Positions 34,505 through 44,885 are shown, counted from the stretch's first letter. The stretch: 64,000 nucleotides of DNA from Acetobacteraceae bacterium (GCA_024280945.1 JAMXLO010000116.1:1-64000); one strand, 5' to 3'. Notes: generated from the sequence alone by a model not told the origin. Translations and numbers: made by a program.

Positions 34505-36781
34505 ATGGAGCTGGCAGCGTGGCTGCGCGCATTGAATCTCAGCCAATATGCGACGGTATTCGAAGAGAATTCCGTCACGGCTGATCTGCTTCCAAGTCTG
34601 ACCGCCGAAGATCTGAAGGATCTCGGGATCACGGCGGTCGGCCATCGCCGCCGCTTGCTGGATGCTATCGCGGCACTGCGTACCGACGGCATACCTGCGA
34701 CAGCTGGCAGTCACGTGCAGAGCAGTGGAGACTACTACCAGAAGGAGAATTCCACTGCTGAGCGGCGCCACATAAGTGTGATGTTCTGCGACATGGTGGA
34801 CTTCACCAAGCTGTCGTCACGGCTCGATCCGGAGGATCTGAGCGCGGTGATCCGCCGCTATCAGTCCTGCGTCGCACGAACCATTGAGCGTTTCGGTGGC
34901 TTCATCGCGCGCTATGTCGGCGATGGCGTGCTGATTTATTTCGGTTGGCCAGTCGCCCGCGAGGATGATGCGGAACGCGCGGTTCGTGCTGCCCTGGCAG
35001 TGATCACCGAGATCGCGCACACCCAGATAGACGAAAAACTGCGGGTGCGTATCGGCATCGCGACCGGCCTCGTGGTGATCGGTGAGCAGATCGGCACCGG
35101 CGAGGCGCGGCAGCAGACAGCGATCGGCGAGACCCCGAATCTCGCCGCCCGCCTCCAGGCGCTGGCCGGCGACGACGGTGTCGTCATCGACACGACCACC
35201 CGCAACCAGGTGGGTGGCCTGTTTGATTTCGCTGACCTCGGATTCGTCGATTTGAAAGGCATACCGGGACCGGTGCAGGTCTGGCAGGTGCTCAAAGAGG
35301 TCGCGGTCAGCAGTCGGTTTGAAGCGTTGCACACTGCGGCACTGACACCTCTGGTGGGCCGCGACGAAGAGCTGGAATTGCTGCTGCGGCGCTGGACGCA
35401 GGCGAAGACTGGCGTCGGCCGTGTCGTGATGGTCGCGGGCGAGTCGGGAATCGGCAAATCGCGTCTGGTCGCTGAATTGGAAGAGCGACTTAAAGGCGAG
35501 AGCCACGCCCGGCTACGCTACTTTTGTACGCCCGATCATGCCGACAGCCCACTGTACCCGGTCATCCGGCAACTCGTGTTTGCCGCGGGCATCGATCGGC
35601 AGGATCCGGAGCCGACCAAATGGCAGAAGCTGCGAAGCCTGCTCGGTCCTGACGCCGCGCCACCGGATCTGAATCTACTTGGCGACCTGCTCGGTCTGGC
35701 CTCCGACATGCCGCAGGCAATCGAGACAAGTTCCCGCATGCAGCGGGAGCGCACGTTCGCGGCGCTGTTGCACCTGATGGAAAGCCTGTGCCGCGATCAG
35801 CCGCTGCTGATCGTGGTCGAGGATATCCACTCGGCAGACCCAACCACACGCGACCTTATCGACCTCGCGATCAGCCGCCTGGCTGAAATGCCGGTGCTGC
35901 TGGTCATGACATTTCGTCCCGACGTCCAGCTGCCATGGATCGGGCATGCCGGGGTCACCTTGCTCACCCTGAGCCGCCTCGACCGGAAAGACGGCGCACA
36001 TCTCGCCGGCTTGTTTGCCAACGAACTGCCGCCGGTGCTGCTCAATCGCATCGCGATACAGGCCGATGGAGTTCCGTTGTTCCTCGAAGAGCTGGCCAAG
36101 GACTGGTCGGAGCGCGCCCAGGATCCCGACAGCGCCCTGCAAACCATCGGCGTGCCTACGACGTTGCGCGGATCACTGCTGGCGCGCCTCGATCGCCTGA
36201 CCGACGCAAAGCAGGTGGCGCAGATTGGCGCGGTGATCGGTCGGGAGTTCTCCTACGAGCTGATCGCGGCGATCGCCGATCTGCCAGAGCCGGTACTTGC
36301 CGCCGGGCTGGAACAGCTCGTCTCGGCCGGATTGGCGCTCTGCCGAGGCGAACCGCCGGCGGCCATCTATCGGTTCAAGCATACACTTGTGCAGCGTGCC
36401 GTATATGCAACGCTGCTGCGGCAGCATCGCCAGCAGGCGCACGGTCGGATCGCCGATGGTCTTTCCGCCCGATCGAATGTCGACCCACAGGTTCTTGCGC
36501 ATCACCTGACCGAGGCGGGCCGGGTCGAAGAGGCCTTGCCCTACTGGATGCAGGCGGGACAACGCGTGGCCGGGCGGTCGGCGGAGCGCGAGGCGATCAA
36601 CCTGTTCCGGCGTGGCCTTGCGGCACTGCTGACCTTACCGGAAAGCCAGGAACGGAACCGGCGCGAACTCGAGTTTCAGCAGGCCCTGCAAACGCCATTG
36701 GTTGCAATTGAGACCGAAGGTGCGGACTCCGTTCGATCGGTGCGCCTGCGCATCGAGGAGCTCGACCGGGCAAACGGGTAA
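34505..36781 (+). CDS. SAM domain-adenylyl/guanylyl cyclase-AAA ATPase signalling protein, short form
   Basis: This 758-residue protein has an N-terminal SAM domain (WLRALNLSQYATVFEENSV, residues 5-60). A class III nucleotide cyclase follows (ISVMFCDMVDFTKLSSRL with the metal Asp, then YVGDGVLIYFGWP). After that comes a P-loop ATPase with Walker A GESGIGKSRLV and Walker B LLIVVEDIHSADP. Related proteins are about 1000-1200 residues, with a long TPR C-terminus; here the protein stops after only a short helical start, so the TPR part seems lost. The ATG at 34505 follows GGGGGG. The output domain and signal are unknown. Confidence 0.88.
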   Translation: MELAAWLRALNLSQYATVFEENSVTADLLPSLTAEDLKDLGITAVGHRRRLLDAIAALRTDGIPATAGSHVQSSGDYYQKENSTAERRHISVMFCDMVDFTKLSSRLDPEDLSAVIRRYQSCVARTIERFGGFIARYVGDGVLIYFGWPVAREDDAERAVRAALAVITEIAHTQIDEKLRVRIGIATGLVVIGEQIGTGEARQQTAIGETPNLAARLQALAGDDGVVIDTTTRNQVGGLFDFADLGFVDLKGIPGPVQVWQVLKEVAVSSRFEALHTAALTPLVGRDEELELLLRRWTQAKTGVGRVVMVAGESGIGKSRLVAELEERLKGESHARLRYFCTPDHADSPLYPVIRQLVFAAGIDRQDPEPTKWQKLRSLLGPDAAPPDLNLLGDLLGLASDMPQAIETSSRMQRERTFAALLHLMESLCRDQPLLIVVEDIHSADPTTRDLIDLAISRLAEMPVLLVMTFRPDVQLPWIGHAGVTLLTLSRLDRKDGAHLAGLFANELPPVLLNRIAIQADGVPLFLEELAKDWSERAQDPDSALQTIGVPTTLRGSLLARLDRLTDAKQVAQIGAVIGREFSYELIAAIADLPEPVLAAGLEQLVSAGLALCRGEPPAAIYRFKHTLVQRAVYATLLRQHRQQAHGRIADGLSARSNVDPQVLAHHLTEAGRVEEALPYWMQAGQRVAGRSAEREAINLFRRGLAALLTLPESQERNRRELEFQQALQTPLVAIETEGADSVRSVRLRIEELDRANG

Positions 36782-36835
36782 TCGCGTCGGGCCAGCCTTG
36801 CGCGGCGAGAACAAGAGGGCCATCAGGGCCATCTC

Positions 36836-38584
36836 ATGCTGACCACTCTCGTCATCCTGCTATGCGGCGCTGCGATCGCCGTGCCGCTGACGCGCCGCGC
36901 CGGTTTCGGCAGCGTACTGGGCTATCTGCTCGCCGGCATTGCCATCGGTCCGGCGGGGCTGGGCCTGATCACCAATGTCGAAGCGATCGCATCCATCGCG
37001 AGCCTTGGCGTGGTGATGCTGCTGTTCCTGATCGGCCTCGAGGTCCGGCCGCAACGCCTTTGGGTGATGCGGCGCGCGGTGTTCGGACTGGGCGCGGCTC
37101 AGGTGGTGATCTCCGCCGCGGCGATCGCCGGGTTGGCCTATCTGGCGGGTGTGTCATGGCAAGGCGCGATTGCGCTGGGCGCCGGCCTCGCAATGTCGTC
37201 CACCGCGATCGTGCTGCCACTTCTCGGGGAACGCGATCTGCTGACCAGCCGCGCCGGCCGCAATGCATTCGCGGTTCTGCTGTTTCAGGACCTGGCATTC
37301 ATTCCGCTGGTCGCGATGCTGCCGCTGCTGGCGAACGACACCATCCCTGATCAGGTGCCCTGGCACGAGGTGGCACGTGCGATCGGCGCAATCGCAGTGA
37401 TCCTTATCGGCGGCCGTTTTCTGTTGCCGCCTTTGTTCCGCGCCGTAGGCGGTACCAAGACGCCTGAGCTGTTCACCACCGTCGCACTGCTGATCGTCAC
37501 CGGCGCCGCGTTGCTCGCCAGCGCAGCCGGACTGTCGCACTCACTGGGCGCGTTCATGGCAGGCGTGCTGCTGTCGGAATCGGAATACCGCCATGAGCTG
37601 CAGGCCGACATCGAACCGTTCGAGGGCCTGCTCCTTGGCTTCTTTTTCATCTCCGTCGGCATGTCGGCCGATCTGTCTCTGGCCAGCACACAGCCAGGCA
37701 TGCTGGCAATCGCAACGGTGACGCTGCTGGCAGCGAAGGCGATCGTTTGCTTCGTGCTGGCCCGTGTGGCCGGCGAAGACATGCCGAACGCGTTGCGCTT
37801 CAGCCTGGCCTTGCCACAGGCCAGCGAATTCAGCTTCGTGCTGTTCGGCGCTGCCGTAAGCACCGGCGTTCTCAATGCGGGCGACGCCGCATTCGCCACG
37901 TTGATCACCGCCGCATCGATGATCGCCACACCCGTGTTGTTCGCAGCGAACGAAGCCGCGCTGCGCCTGAAGCCGCAGCCAGCGCCGCAATACGACGCGA
38001 TCGATGCCGACGGCTCGCCGGTGATTGTCTGTGGCTTTGGCCGCTTCGGTCAGATCATCGGCCGTGTGTTGCGCATGTCCGGCATCAATTTCATCGCTTT
38101 GGAGCGCAACCCTGGACAGGTCGACGTGCTGCGCCGCTTCGGTACAAAGGTATACTTCGGCGACCCCACCCGGCCGGATGTGTTGCGGGCGGCCGGCGTA
38201 GAGCAGGCGAAGCTGATCATCATCGCGATGGACGACCCTCCAGGAGTCCTCCGGTGCGTCGACATGGTGAAGCACAATTTTCCGGATGTCGCGATCCTCG
38301 CGCGCGCGAGAAACCGCTGGTACTCCCATTTGCTGATGGACCGCGCAGTGGAGGGGTTTGTGCGCGAGACCTTCTATTCCAGCCTGCAGCTCGCCAAGCA
38401 GGCGCTGGTCGTGCTCGGCACCGACGAGGCGGCGGCGGAACGCGCCGTCACGCTGTTTCGCGATCACGACGAAAAGAACCTGATCGAGACCCATGCGATT
38501 TATCGTGATGAGCAGCAGCTGATTCAGAACCAGCAGCAGGCGGCTGACGAGTTGGCCGCTCTGCTGGAAGCAGACCGGCGCTGA
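36836..38584 (+). CDS. Kef-type K+/H+ antiporter (CPA2) with TrkA-N domain
   Basis: The 582-residue product has about 12-13 membrane helices of the CPA2 Na+/H+ exchanger fold (VPLTRRAGFGSVLGYLLAGIAIGP, then GLEVRPQRLW and SSTAIVLPLLGE). A C-terminal RCK/TrkA-N NAD-binding domain follows, with VIVCGFGRFGQIIGRVL from about residue 398. KefB/KefC efflux is normally gated by glutathione adducts; the glutathione site cannot be judged here. The short coiled tail has EQQLIQNQQQAADELAAL. It follows the cyclase gene by 55 bp. Confidence 0.93.
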   Translation: MLTTLVILLCGAAIAVPLTRRAGFGSVLGYLLAGIAIGPAGLGLITNVEAIASIASLGVVMLLFLIGLEVRPQRLWVMRRAVFGLGAAQVVISAAAIAGLAYLAGVSWQGAIALGAGLAMSSTAIVLPLLGERDLLTSRAGRNAFAVLLFQDLAFIPLVAMLPLLANDTIPDQVPWHEVARAIGAIAVILIGGRFLLPPLFRAVGGTKTPELFTTVALLIVTGAALLASAAGLSHSLGAFMAGVLLSESEYRHELQADIEPFEGLLLGFFFISVGMSADLSLASTQPGMLAIATVTLLAAKAIVCFVLARVAGEDMPNALRFSLALPQASEFSFVLFGAAVSTGVLNAGDAAFATLITAASMIATPVLFAANEAALRLKPQPAPQYDAIDADGSPVIVCGFGRFGQIIGRVLRMSGINFIALERNPGQVDVLRRFGTKVYFGDPTRPDVLRAAGVEQAKLIIIAMDDPPGVLRCVDMVKHNFPDVAILARARNRWYSHLLMDRAVEGFVRETFYSSLQLAKQALVVLGTDEAAAERAVTLFRDHDEKNLIETHAIYRDEQQLIQNQQQAADELAALLEADRR

Positions 38585-38590
38585 TCGACC

Positions 38591-39793
38591 CTACACCCTC
38601 GCCGGTATCTCAGCCGTCTCCGGCATGGTCAACCATACGAACAGGGTTCCCACGACGCCGACCAGCGCGAGCGCGACGAACGCGATCTGCACGCCAGCCG
38701 TATCGGCAATCCAGCCCCCCAATGTGGTGCTGAGAGCCGCACCCAGACTGACTGCGAGGCCGAGTGCGCCCATGCAGAGATTGAAGTGCGACGTGCCGCG
38801 GGTGATGTCGGCGGCGAGCAACGGCAGCATCACGCCGAATACCGCAGCGCTGATGCCGCTCATCGTCTGCGCAGCGATCGGTAGATACGCTCCTGGCAAC
38901 ACCGCCAGCAGAAACCCGCGCGCCGGCAGCGCGCACCATCCCAGCAAAAGTAAAGGACGCCGGCCGAGTATCGTCGCGCCGCGCCCGACCGCGGGCGAGC
39001 ACAGCGCAACGACAAGCTGCGGCATCACGATGCAGGCAGCGATGATCAGGTTCGCCAAGGTGCCCGCCCGCATCGTCACGGTGGCACCGACCAGCGGCAG
39101 CATCGCTGCATTGGAAAGATGGAACAGCATCACTGCGCCCGCGAATATGAGCAAGGATCGGTTGGTGAACAGCCGCCGCAGGCCCTGCCAGTCGAACACC
39201 CGGACCGTCGTTTGCTGTCGGGCATGCTCCCCGCGGCCGATGGCGAGTAGCGATAACAGCGCCGGGACGCATAGCGCGGCGGTCAGGATGAAGACCGCGC
39301 GGCTCGACAGCCAGGCGCCCGTCGCGCCCATCACAGCGGCCGCCAGGCCATTGCCCAACGATGCATAGCGAGCGTTGCGTCCCAGGCGTTCGCCCAGTGC
39401 CATGTGGCCGACCAGGTGCAGGCTGATCGCCGCAATCGCCGGCGACAATATGCAGCTTGCAAAGGCGTGCAGCATCTGCGCCACCATGACCGGCAGCGGC
39501 GTCGGCTGGAATGCCAGCAACAGTGCGGCGATGATCACGAAGATCAGTGCCGCGGCGGCGGCCGCCCGCTTGTTGCGTACCGCATCGACCAGCGCCCCGG
39601 CGGGAATCTGACTGACCAGCGCGACCATCGTGCCCAGTGTCAACACGAAGCCGATCTGCACCTGCGTCCATTTATGCGTTGTCAGATACACCGCGACGAA
39701 CGGCCCAAACCCGGTCTGAACGTCAGCAACAAAGAAGTTCAGAAGATCGAGCGCCCGCGGATTTCGCGGCGAAGAAGAACCATCGCGCGGCAT
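38591..39793 (-). CDS. Major facilitator superfamily transporter
   Basis: This 400-residue protein with about 12 hydrophobic segments opens with ALDLLNFFVADVQTGFGPFVAVYLTTHKWTQVQIG, a pattern seen in a bacterial MFS subgroup. The central loop (about 190-210) is cytoplasmic. The substrate is unknown. It is convergent with the Kef gene (7 bp apart) and three bases from the PRC-barrel gene, upstream on the same strand, so they may be one transcript. Confidence 0.88.
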   Translation of the reverse strand: MPRDGSSSPRNPRALDLLNFFVADVQTGFGPFVAVYLTTHKWTQVQIGFVLTLGTMVALVSQIPAGALVDAVRNKRAAAAAALIFVIIAALLLAFQPTPLPVMVAQMLHAFASCILSPAIAAISLHLVGHMALGERLGRNARYASLGNGLAAAVMGATGAWLSSRAVFILTAALCVPALLSLLAIGRGEHARQQTTVRVFDWQGLRRLFTNRSLLIFAGAVMLFHLSNAAMLPLVGATVTMRAGTLANLIIAACIVMPQLVVALCSPAVGRGATILGRRPLLLLGWCALPARGFLLAVLPGAYLPIAAQTMSGISAAVFGVMLPLLAADITRGTSHFNLCMGALGLAVSLGAALSTTLGGWIADTAGVQIAFVALALVGVVGTLFVWLTMPETAEIPARV

Positions 39794-39796
39794 CGG

Positions 39797-40219
39797 CTAC
39801 TGTCGCGTCGGTTCGGGCTCTGGCGGGGCTGGCGCGGCAGGAGACGAGACCACGACGGGCGCCGGCTTCGCCACGTCCTTATACTCGGGCGCCGCCTTGA
39901 TCTGGTCCGGCGTCAACGTAAGGGTGATGGCACGTTTGGCATCGGTGGGCACAAAATGCAGTGCACTCCACTCAACGGCTATCTTGCGGTTGCCGACACC
40001 CAGGAACCCGCCGAAGTCGATCACCGCAGCCTGTGGCTGGCCCTGCTCATCCACCAGCACGTCGACCAGATGCCCGATCTCTTTGCCCTCGGCATCTGTC
40101 ACCGCGTGACCGAGAATCGGCAAAGCCTGCTCAGGCGGCACGTGCTGGACCTCACTTGCCACCGGCGCGGCGGCTGTCAGCAACAGGGCCAAAACAGCCC
40201 TTCTGTGCCTTGCAGACAT
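39797..40219 (-). CDS. Exported PRC-barrel domain protein
   Basis: The 140-residue product has a signal peptide (MSARHRRAVLALLLTAAAPVAS). A PRC-barrel domain follows, with ILGHAVTDAEGKEIGHLVDVLVDEQGQPQ-type sequence and KIAVEWSALHF. A Pro/Ala/Glu-rich tail ends it. The start at 40219 is preferred over 40270 because it gives the signal peptide. PRC-barrels act in RNA or envelope functions; the precise role is unknown. Confidence 0.82.
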   Translation of the reverse strand: MSARHRRAVLALLLTAAAPVASEVQHVPPEQALPILGHAVTDAEGKEIGHLVDVLVDEQGQPQAAVIDFGGFLGVGNRKIAVEWSALHFVPTDAKRAITLTLTPDQIKAAPEYKDVAKPAPVVVSSPAAPAPPEPEPTRQ

Positions 40220-40250
40220 CACCGCAGCTTTGGGGCGGCGGCCCTTACGA

Positions 40251-41189
40251 TCAAGCACCGGCCGGGGCACCCTTCTTCAAGTTTCCTTGCGTGCGTGCCG
40301 CAGTCACTGCCTCGAACGATGCCAATGCGATTCCCCCCGCAATCATCGCGATCCCGGTACCATGATACAAGTAGAACCGCTCGCCCAGAAACAATACCGC
40401 CAGGATGCTGCCAAAAACCGGCATCAGGTGCCATGACTGCCCAGCCAGCGTGGCGCCGGTCAGCTCGATGCCGCGGTTGAAGAACAGGTAGGCAACGAAG
40501 GAGGGGAATACCGCAATGTAGGCCAGCGCCAGCCAGGCCGACGGCGTGCTGACGATCCTGGCGCCTTGCGCGAACTCCAACAGATAGAATGGTAAGATCA
40601 TCAGCGAACCGATGCCCATGGTCGCCACCAGAAAACTCATCGGGTGCGCCCTCGGTCGGCGGCGGAACAGCGCCGCATAGATGCCGTAGATCAGCATTGC
40701 TGCCAGGATCCACACGTCACCAGAATTGATCTCCAGGTGCAGCAGATCGACGAGGGAACCATGTGCGGCAATGACGGCAACGCCGATCAACGACAGCAGT
40801 ACGCCACCGGCCTGCCGAAGCGTCGGCAATTCACCGAACAGCACAAATGCCCAGACGATGATGATGAGCGGGCCAGTGGATTGCAGCAGCAGGACGTTGA
40901 GGGCTGTCGTGCTGGTCAGGCCGATGTAGGACATCGTGTTATAGGTCGCGATGCCGGTCGCGGACAGCAGCAGCATCATGCGCCAATGGCGGCGCAGGAT
41001 CGGAAGATCATCGCGCAGACGTGGCCAGGCGAAGCCGACGGCAACAAGGAAGGCGCCGGTCCAACGCCAGTAAGCCAGCGCAATCGGCGGCACCGCGCCG
41101 ACCACACCGCGACCGAGCACGATATTGCCGGCCCAGAACAGATTGGCCAGGATCAGAAGTGGCCAGGCAGAATGCCAGACCCGTCGCAT
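40251..41189 (-). CDS. EamA/DMT-superfamily transporter
   Basis: The 312-residue protein has ten membrane helices in two EamA repeats. The first starts PLLILANLFWAGNIVLGR and the second is the SGDVWILAAMLIYGIYAALFRRRPRAHP region. Such proteins export metabolites or amino acids. The ATG at 41189 is the first good start. It is upstream of the PRC-barrel gene on the same strand. The 41190-41489 gap upstream shows no gene or repeat that I can support. Confidence 0.9.
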   Translation of the reverse strand: MRRVWHSAWPLLILANLFWAGNIVLGRGVVGAVPPIALAYWRWTGAFLVAVGFAWPRLRDDLPILRRHWRMMLLLSATGIATYNTMSYIGLTSTTALNVLLLQSTGPLIIIVWAFVLFGELPTLRQAGGVLLSLIGVAVIAAHGSLVDLLHLEINSGDVWILAAMLIYGIYAALFRRRPRAHPMSFLVATMGIGSLMILPFYLLEFAQGARIVSTPSAWLALAYIAVFPSFVAYLFFNRGIELTGATLAGQSWHLMPVFGSILAVLFLGERFYLYHGTGIAMIAGGIALASFEAVTAARTQGNLKKGAPAGA

Positions 41190-41489
41190 ACGGCGCCTAG
41201 TATCCTAGATCACTGTCCCGTGGAACACGGTCCGCGCTGCTTCCGGGTGAGCATGACATACGAACCGGATAGATGATCTGCGGTCCCGTTGTCGCAGTTT
41301 CCGCCTGTCTGTACCAAGCTCCGGCTGCTTCACTCTTTACTCAGACTGTGATCATCGCGTGTTGTCTCTTGCAGCGTAGCGCTCACTGCGAGGAATGCAT
41401 GTCTGCCAGGTACTACGACAGGCGCACCGGGATACGACCGTTGCGACCGAAGCGGTGGCGCACCACTATCGCGGTGCTGACAGGCGCGG

Positions 41490-43106
41490 CTAATATGCGC
41501 CGGCCCAGCCGTCACGACGCGGGTCCGATCCAACCATCCTCACGCCGTTGTCCGCGATGCGGATAGCCTGCACGCTGCATGGCGCTTCGAGTGAAGCGAC
41601 GCGGTTCAGCCGGTGCCCAAGGCGCTCGAGTCCACGCAGCACATCGTCGCCGAACTCCGGCTCGATCGTCAGGCGGCCATCGCCTTCGTGCGGCCAGTTG
41701 GCGCCTTGCCCCTGCTGGATCGACGTCCAGCGCGGCGCCTCCACAGCGGTTTGGGGATCGGCGCCAAGATCCATCATCGCGGTCAGGACCTGCAGATTGA
41801 CCTGCACCTGATTGTCCGCACCAGGCGTGCCCTCGACCGCCCACAAGCGGCCGCCTCTGAACACCAAAGGCGCGTTCATCGTGTGACGGACGCGCTTGCC
41901 TGGCACCAGCCGGTTCGCATGCCCTTGGGTAAGGTGCCAGTAAGCCATCCGGTTGTTCAGCAGCACACCCGTGTCTCCCGCGGTCACACCCGAGCCGAAG
42001 CCGGAATTCAGGCTTTGAATGCCGGAGACCGCGTTGCCCTCCTGATCGACGACACAGAAATACGTCGTATCTCCGATCGCCACTTCAGGTTCCGCCAGCG
42101 CCGCGTCGCTCGCCCGTGACATGTCGATCGACGCGGCGCATTCATCCGCATGGGCATCCGACAACAGCCGGTCCAGCGGCACATCGCCGAAGCGTGGATC
42201 GGTGCCGTAGCGCTCGCGATCGACGAACGCTCGTTTCTTGGCCTCCACCAGCACATGAATGCGCTGCACCGGCTCGAGCGCAGCCAAATCGAACCTCTCG
42301 GCGATTTTCAGCATCTGCAGCAGCGTGAAGCCGGTAGAATTGGGTGGGGTCTGCGTCACCTCGAATCCCCGATATGCGATGCCGATCGGCTCCTGCAGCT
42401 GCGGCTGAAGCGCGTCCAGGTCGCGTTCGTCGACCAGCACACCGGCTTCGCGCATACCCGCCGCGAGGCGCTTCGCCAATCGGCCGCGGTAGAAAGTGTC
42501 CGCACCGTCCTCGGCGATTTCGTCCAGTGTGCGTGCCAGGTCCGGTTGACGGACCAGCGCGCCAATCGGCGGCACTCCGATGTCGAGATCGCCGAGGAAA
42601 ACGGTGCACGATCGTCGATCCGCTGCGAGCACCGGCCGCACGCCATTGGCGAAGTCACGATAGTGATGCGTAATGGCAAAGCCTTCGCGTGCGTGCTCGA
42701 TGGCTGGACCGAATAGGCGCCGCCACGGCAACCGGCCATGCGCGCCATGCATCACGCCAATGCCCGCAAGCAGACCTGGTGTCGACACGCTCAGCGGTCC
42801 ACGCACCGCCATTCCGGTCGTGAAGCGATCCGGTGTGGCCGCCAACGGTGCACCGCCGGTCGCATTATAGCAGCGCGATCTCCCATCTTTCGCGAGATAC
42901 ACGTGATAGAAGCCATCGCCTCCCAGGCCCGACATGCCCGGCTCCACCACACCAAGCGTCAATGCAATTGCCACCGCAGCATCGACGGCATTGCCGCCAG
43001 TGCGTAGCGTGTCGAGCCCAGCCTGTGTCGCCAACGGATGGTTGGCTCCCACCGCGGCGTTGCGGCCCATGATAAGGACACGATGCGTGCGTGCCGGCAG
43101 GTACAT
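41490..43106 (-). CDS. Gamma-glutamyltransferase family protein, copy 1
   Basis: The 538-residue Ntn-hydrolase self-cleaves before its catalytic Thr. Thr347 in IGDTTYFCVVDQEGN is the nucleophile. The opening GANHPLATQAGLDTLRTGGNAVDAAVAIALTLGVVEPGMSGLGG is typical. No clear signal peptide is seen, unlike periplasmic Ggt, so a cytosolic GGT-like acylase is possible. A second family member lies at 54578-56269. It is downstream of, and on the same strand as, the S9 peptidase (16 bp apart), suggesting a peptide-processing pair. Confidence 0.92.
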   Translation of the reverse strand: MYLPARTHRVLIMGRNAAVGANHPLATQAGLDTLRTGGNAVDAAVAIALTLGVVEPGMSGLGGDGFYHVYLAKDGRSRCYNATGGAPLAATPDRFTTGMAVRGPLSVSTPGLLAGIGVMHGAHGRLPWRRLFGPAIEHAREGFAITHHYRDFANGVRPVLAADRRSCTVFLGDLDIGVPPIGALVRQPDLARTLDEIAEDGADTFYRGRLAKRLAAGMREAGVLVDERDLDALQPQLQEPIGIAYRGFEVTQTPPNSTGFTLLQMLKIAERFDLAALEPVQRIHVLVEAKKRAFVDRERYGTDPRFGDVPLDRLLSDAHADECAASIDMSRASDAALAEPEVAIGDTTYFCVVDQEGNAVSGIQSLNSGFGSGVTAGDTGVLLNNRMAYWHLTQGHANRLVPGKRVRHTMNAPLVFRGGRLWAVEGTPGADNQVQVNLQVLTAMMDLGADPQTAVEAPRWTSIQQGQGANWPHEGDGRLTIEPEFGDDVLRGLERLGHRLNRVASLEAPCSVQAIRIADNGVRMVGSDPRRDGWAGAY

Positions 43107-43121
43107 CGAATCACTCCTGGT

Positions 43122-44885
43122 CTACAGGTGAGCAGTGAAGAACTCGGCGACTGCGCGATAGATGCGACGCCGGTGATCAGGACGAATGAAACCATGGCCC
43201 GCATAGTCGAAGGTCACGTAGCTGACCTGCTTCTGCCGTTCGCGCAAAGCCGTGACGTATTGCTCGCTTTCACCGATTGGCACGCGTGGATCGCGCGCGC
43301 CGTGCGCAATCAGCACCGGCACATTGATTTGGTCCACGCGGTGGATCGGTGAGATACGCGCGAACAATGCCGCATCACGCTCCGGGTCACCGTACTCGGC
43401 CGCACGATGGCTGCGTCGCCAAGGCCCCGTTCCGGCCAGCAGCGTGACGAAATCGGCGATGCCATAGTAGTTCACTGCGGCGCGCCACAGGTCGGGATAT
43501 TCGCTGATCGCCGACATCACCATGAAGCCGCCGTACGACTGCCCCATGATGCCAATACGCTCGCCGTCGATCGCCGGATGCGACGCGAGCCAATTCCTGC
43601 CATCCGCCAGATCCGCGACGCTGTCGAGCCGACGTTCCACTTCATCGGCGACCGCATAGGCGCGGCCGTAGCCGGAGCTGCCGCGCACATTCGGCATGAG
43701 CACCGCGAACCCTTGCGCCAGGAGCATCTGTATATCGGGCCGGAAGTTGGGCCGCGACTGACCTACCGGTCCGCCGTGCACCCACATGACGGCTGGATGA
43801 CCACGTTCGGGTTGCCGACCCTGCGGCAAGGCGAACCATCCGGGGATGTCCTTCCCGTCGGAGCTTCTCCACGTCACTGGTTCCAAGTCCGCAAACCGAA
43901 GCCGTGCGTGTTCCGGTCGCCATGCGACCTCAGTCGCTCCATCGCGCCATATCCAGAGCGACGGCGGATCGGTCGGTGTTGTCAGAACAAATGCCAGGCT
44001 GTTGCCGTCGGGCGACCAGGACAGATCGGTGACAATCCCGCGAGGCAGCTCATCGATGATAGGGCGCTCGCCATCCATCGGACCGATCCGCAGCACCGAA
44101 TAGCCACGATCATTCTCGACTGTGGCCAACAGGTTGGTGTCGGCTGCCAACGCCCACGCCTCGACATCGCGTCCGTTCGCCGCGTGGACAATCGCGATCT
44201 CCTCGCTTGTTGGATCGAGCCGGCACAGCTGCAAAAACTCGCTGTCGCCGAGATCGGTCAGCATCAAGAGCGTGTTGCCGTCGCTGGCCCAGCGCACGCT
44301 TTTGAAGTTCGCCACCGAACCTATGGTGCGCGCCTCGCCGGATTCGAGATCGAGCAGCAGCAACGACATGTCCCCAAAGCCACGATCGTGCAGCAGGGTG
44401 AGTTCGGTCCCGTCCGGCCGAAAGCCGGAAACGCTGATCAGATGGCTCCCCTGGTAAACGCACTGACGCTCGCCGGTGGCGATCTCCTGCACGTAGACAT
44501 CGAAATGTCCCTCGTCGCGTTCGTTCGCAGCATAGGCGATGCGCGTCGCATCTTGTGACCAGGCGCCGAAGTCATGGATCACGGCCGGGTTGTCGGTGAG
44601 TGGCCGCGGCGCCGGATTTCCAGGTTCGAGCAGCAGCAGTTGCTGCCTCTCATCCCCGCCACGGTCGATGCCGTAGATCAATCGATCGTCCAACGGTGAC
44701 CGCCGCAGGAACGCAACCTTCTCCTCGTGGAACGTCAGTTGCCTCTCGGCCCTGCTGCCAAGATCCAGTGACCAGACCTGGGGCAGTCCCGAACCGCGCA
44801 GGTAGAACAGCGTTTTTCCGTCACGCGAGAACGCCGGCGCCGTGGCGGCGCTGATCGAGACGAACGCTTCGGGATCGTGCAACAT
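43122..44885 (-). CDS. S9-family (prolyl oligopeptidase) serine peptidase
   Basis: The 587-residue protein has an N-terminal beta-propeller (repeated WSxDG-like blades, residues about 1-330). A C-terminal alpha/beta hydrolase domain follows, with catalytic Ser450 in MGQSYGGFMV, Asp in IAHGARDPRVP and His in YAGHGF. It cleaves short peptides. No signal peptide. It is followed on the same strand by the gamma-glutamyltransferase and is divergent from the UdgX fusion gene. Confidence 0.92.
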   Translation of the reverse strand: MLHDPEAFVSISAATAPAFSRDGKTLFYLRGSGLPQVWSLDLGSRAERQLTFHEEKVAFLRRSPLDDRLIYGIDRGGDERQQLLLLEPGNPAPRPLTDNPAVIHDFGAWSQDATRIAYAANERDEGHFDVYVQEIATGERQCVYQGSHLISVSGFRPDGTELTLLHDRGFGDMSLLLLDLESGEARTIGSVANFKSVRWASDGNTLLMLTDLGDSEFLQLCRLDPTSEEIAIVHAANGRDVEAWALAADTNLLATVENDRGYSVLRIGPMDGERPIIDELPRGIVTDLSWSPDGNSLAFVLTTPTDPPSLWIWRDGATEVAWRPEHARLRFADLEPVTWRSSDGKDIPGWFALPQGRQPERGHPAVMWVHGGPVGQSRPNFRPDIQMLLAQGFAVLMPNVRGSSGYGRAYAVADEVERRLDSVADLADGRNWLASHPAIDGERIGIMGQSYGGFMVMSAISEYPDLWRAAVNYYGIADFVTLLAGTGPWRRSHRAAEYGDPERDAALFARISPIHRVDQINVPVLIAHGARDPRVPIGESEQYVTALRERQKQVSYVTFDYAGHGFIRPDHRRRIYRAVAEFFTAHL

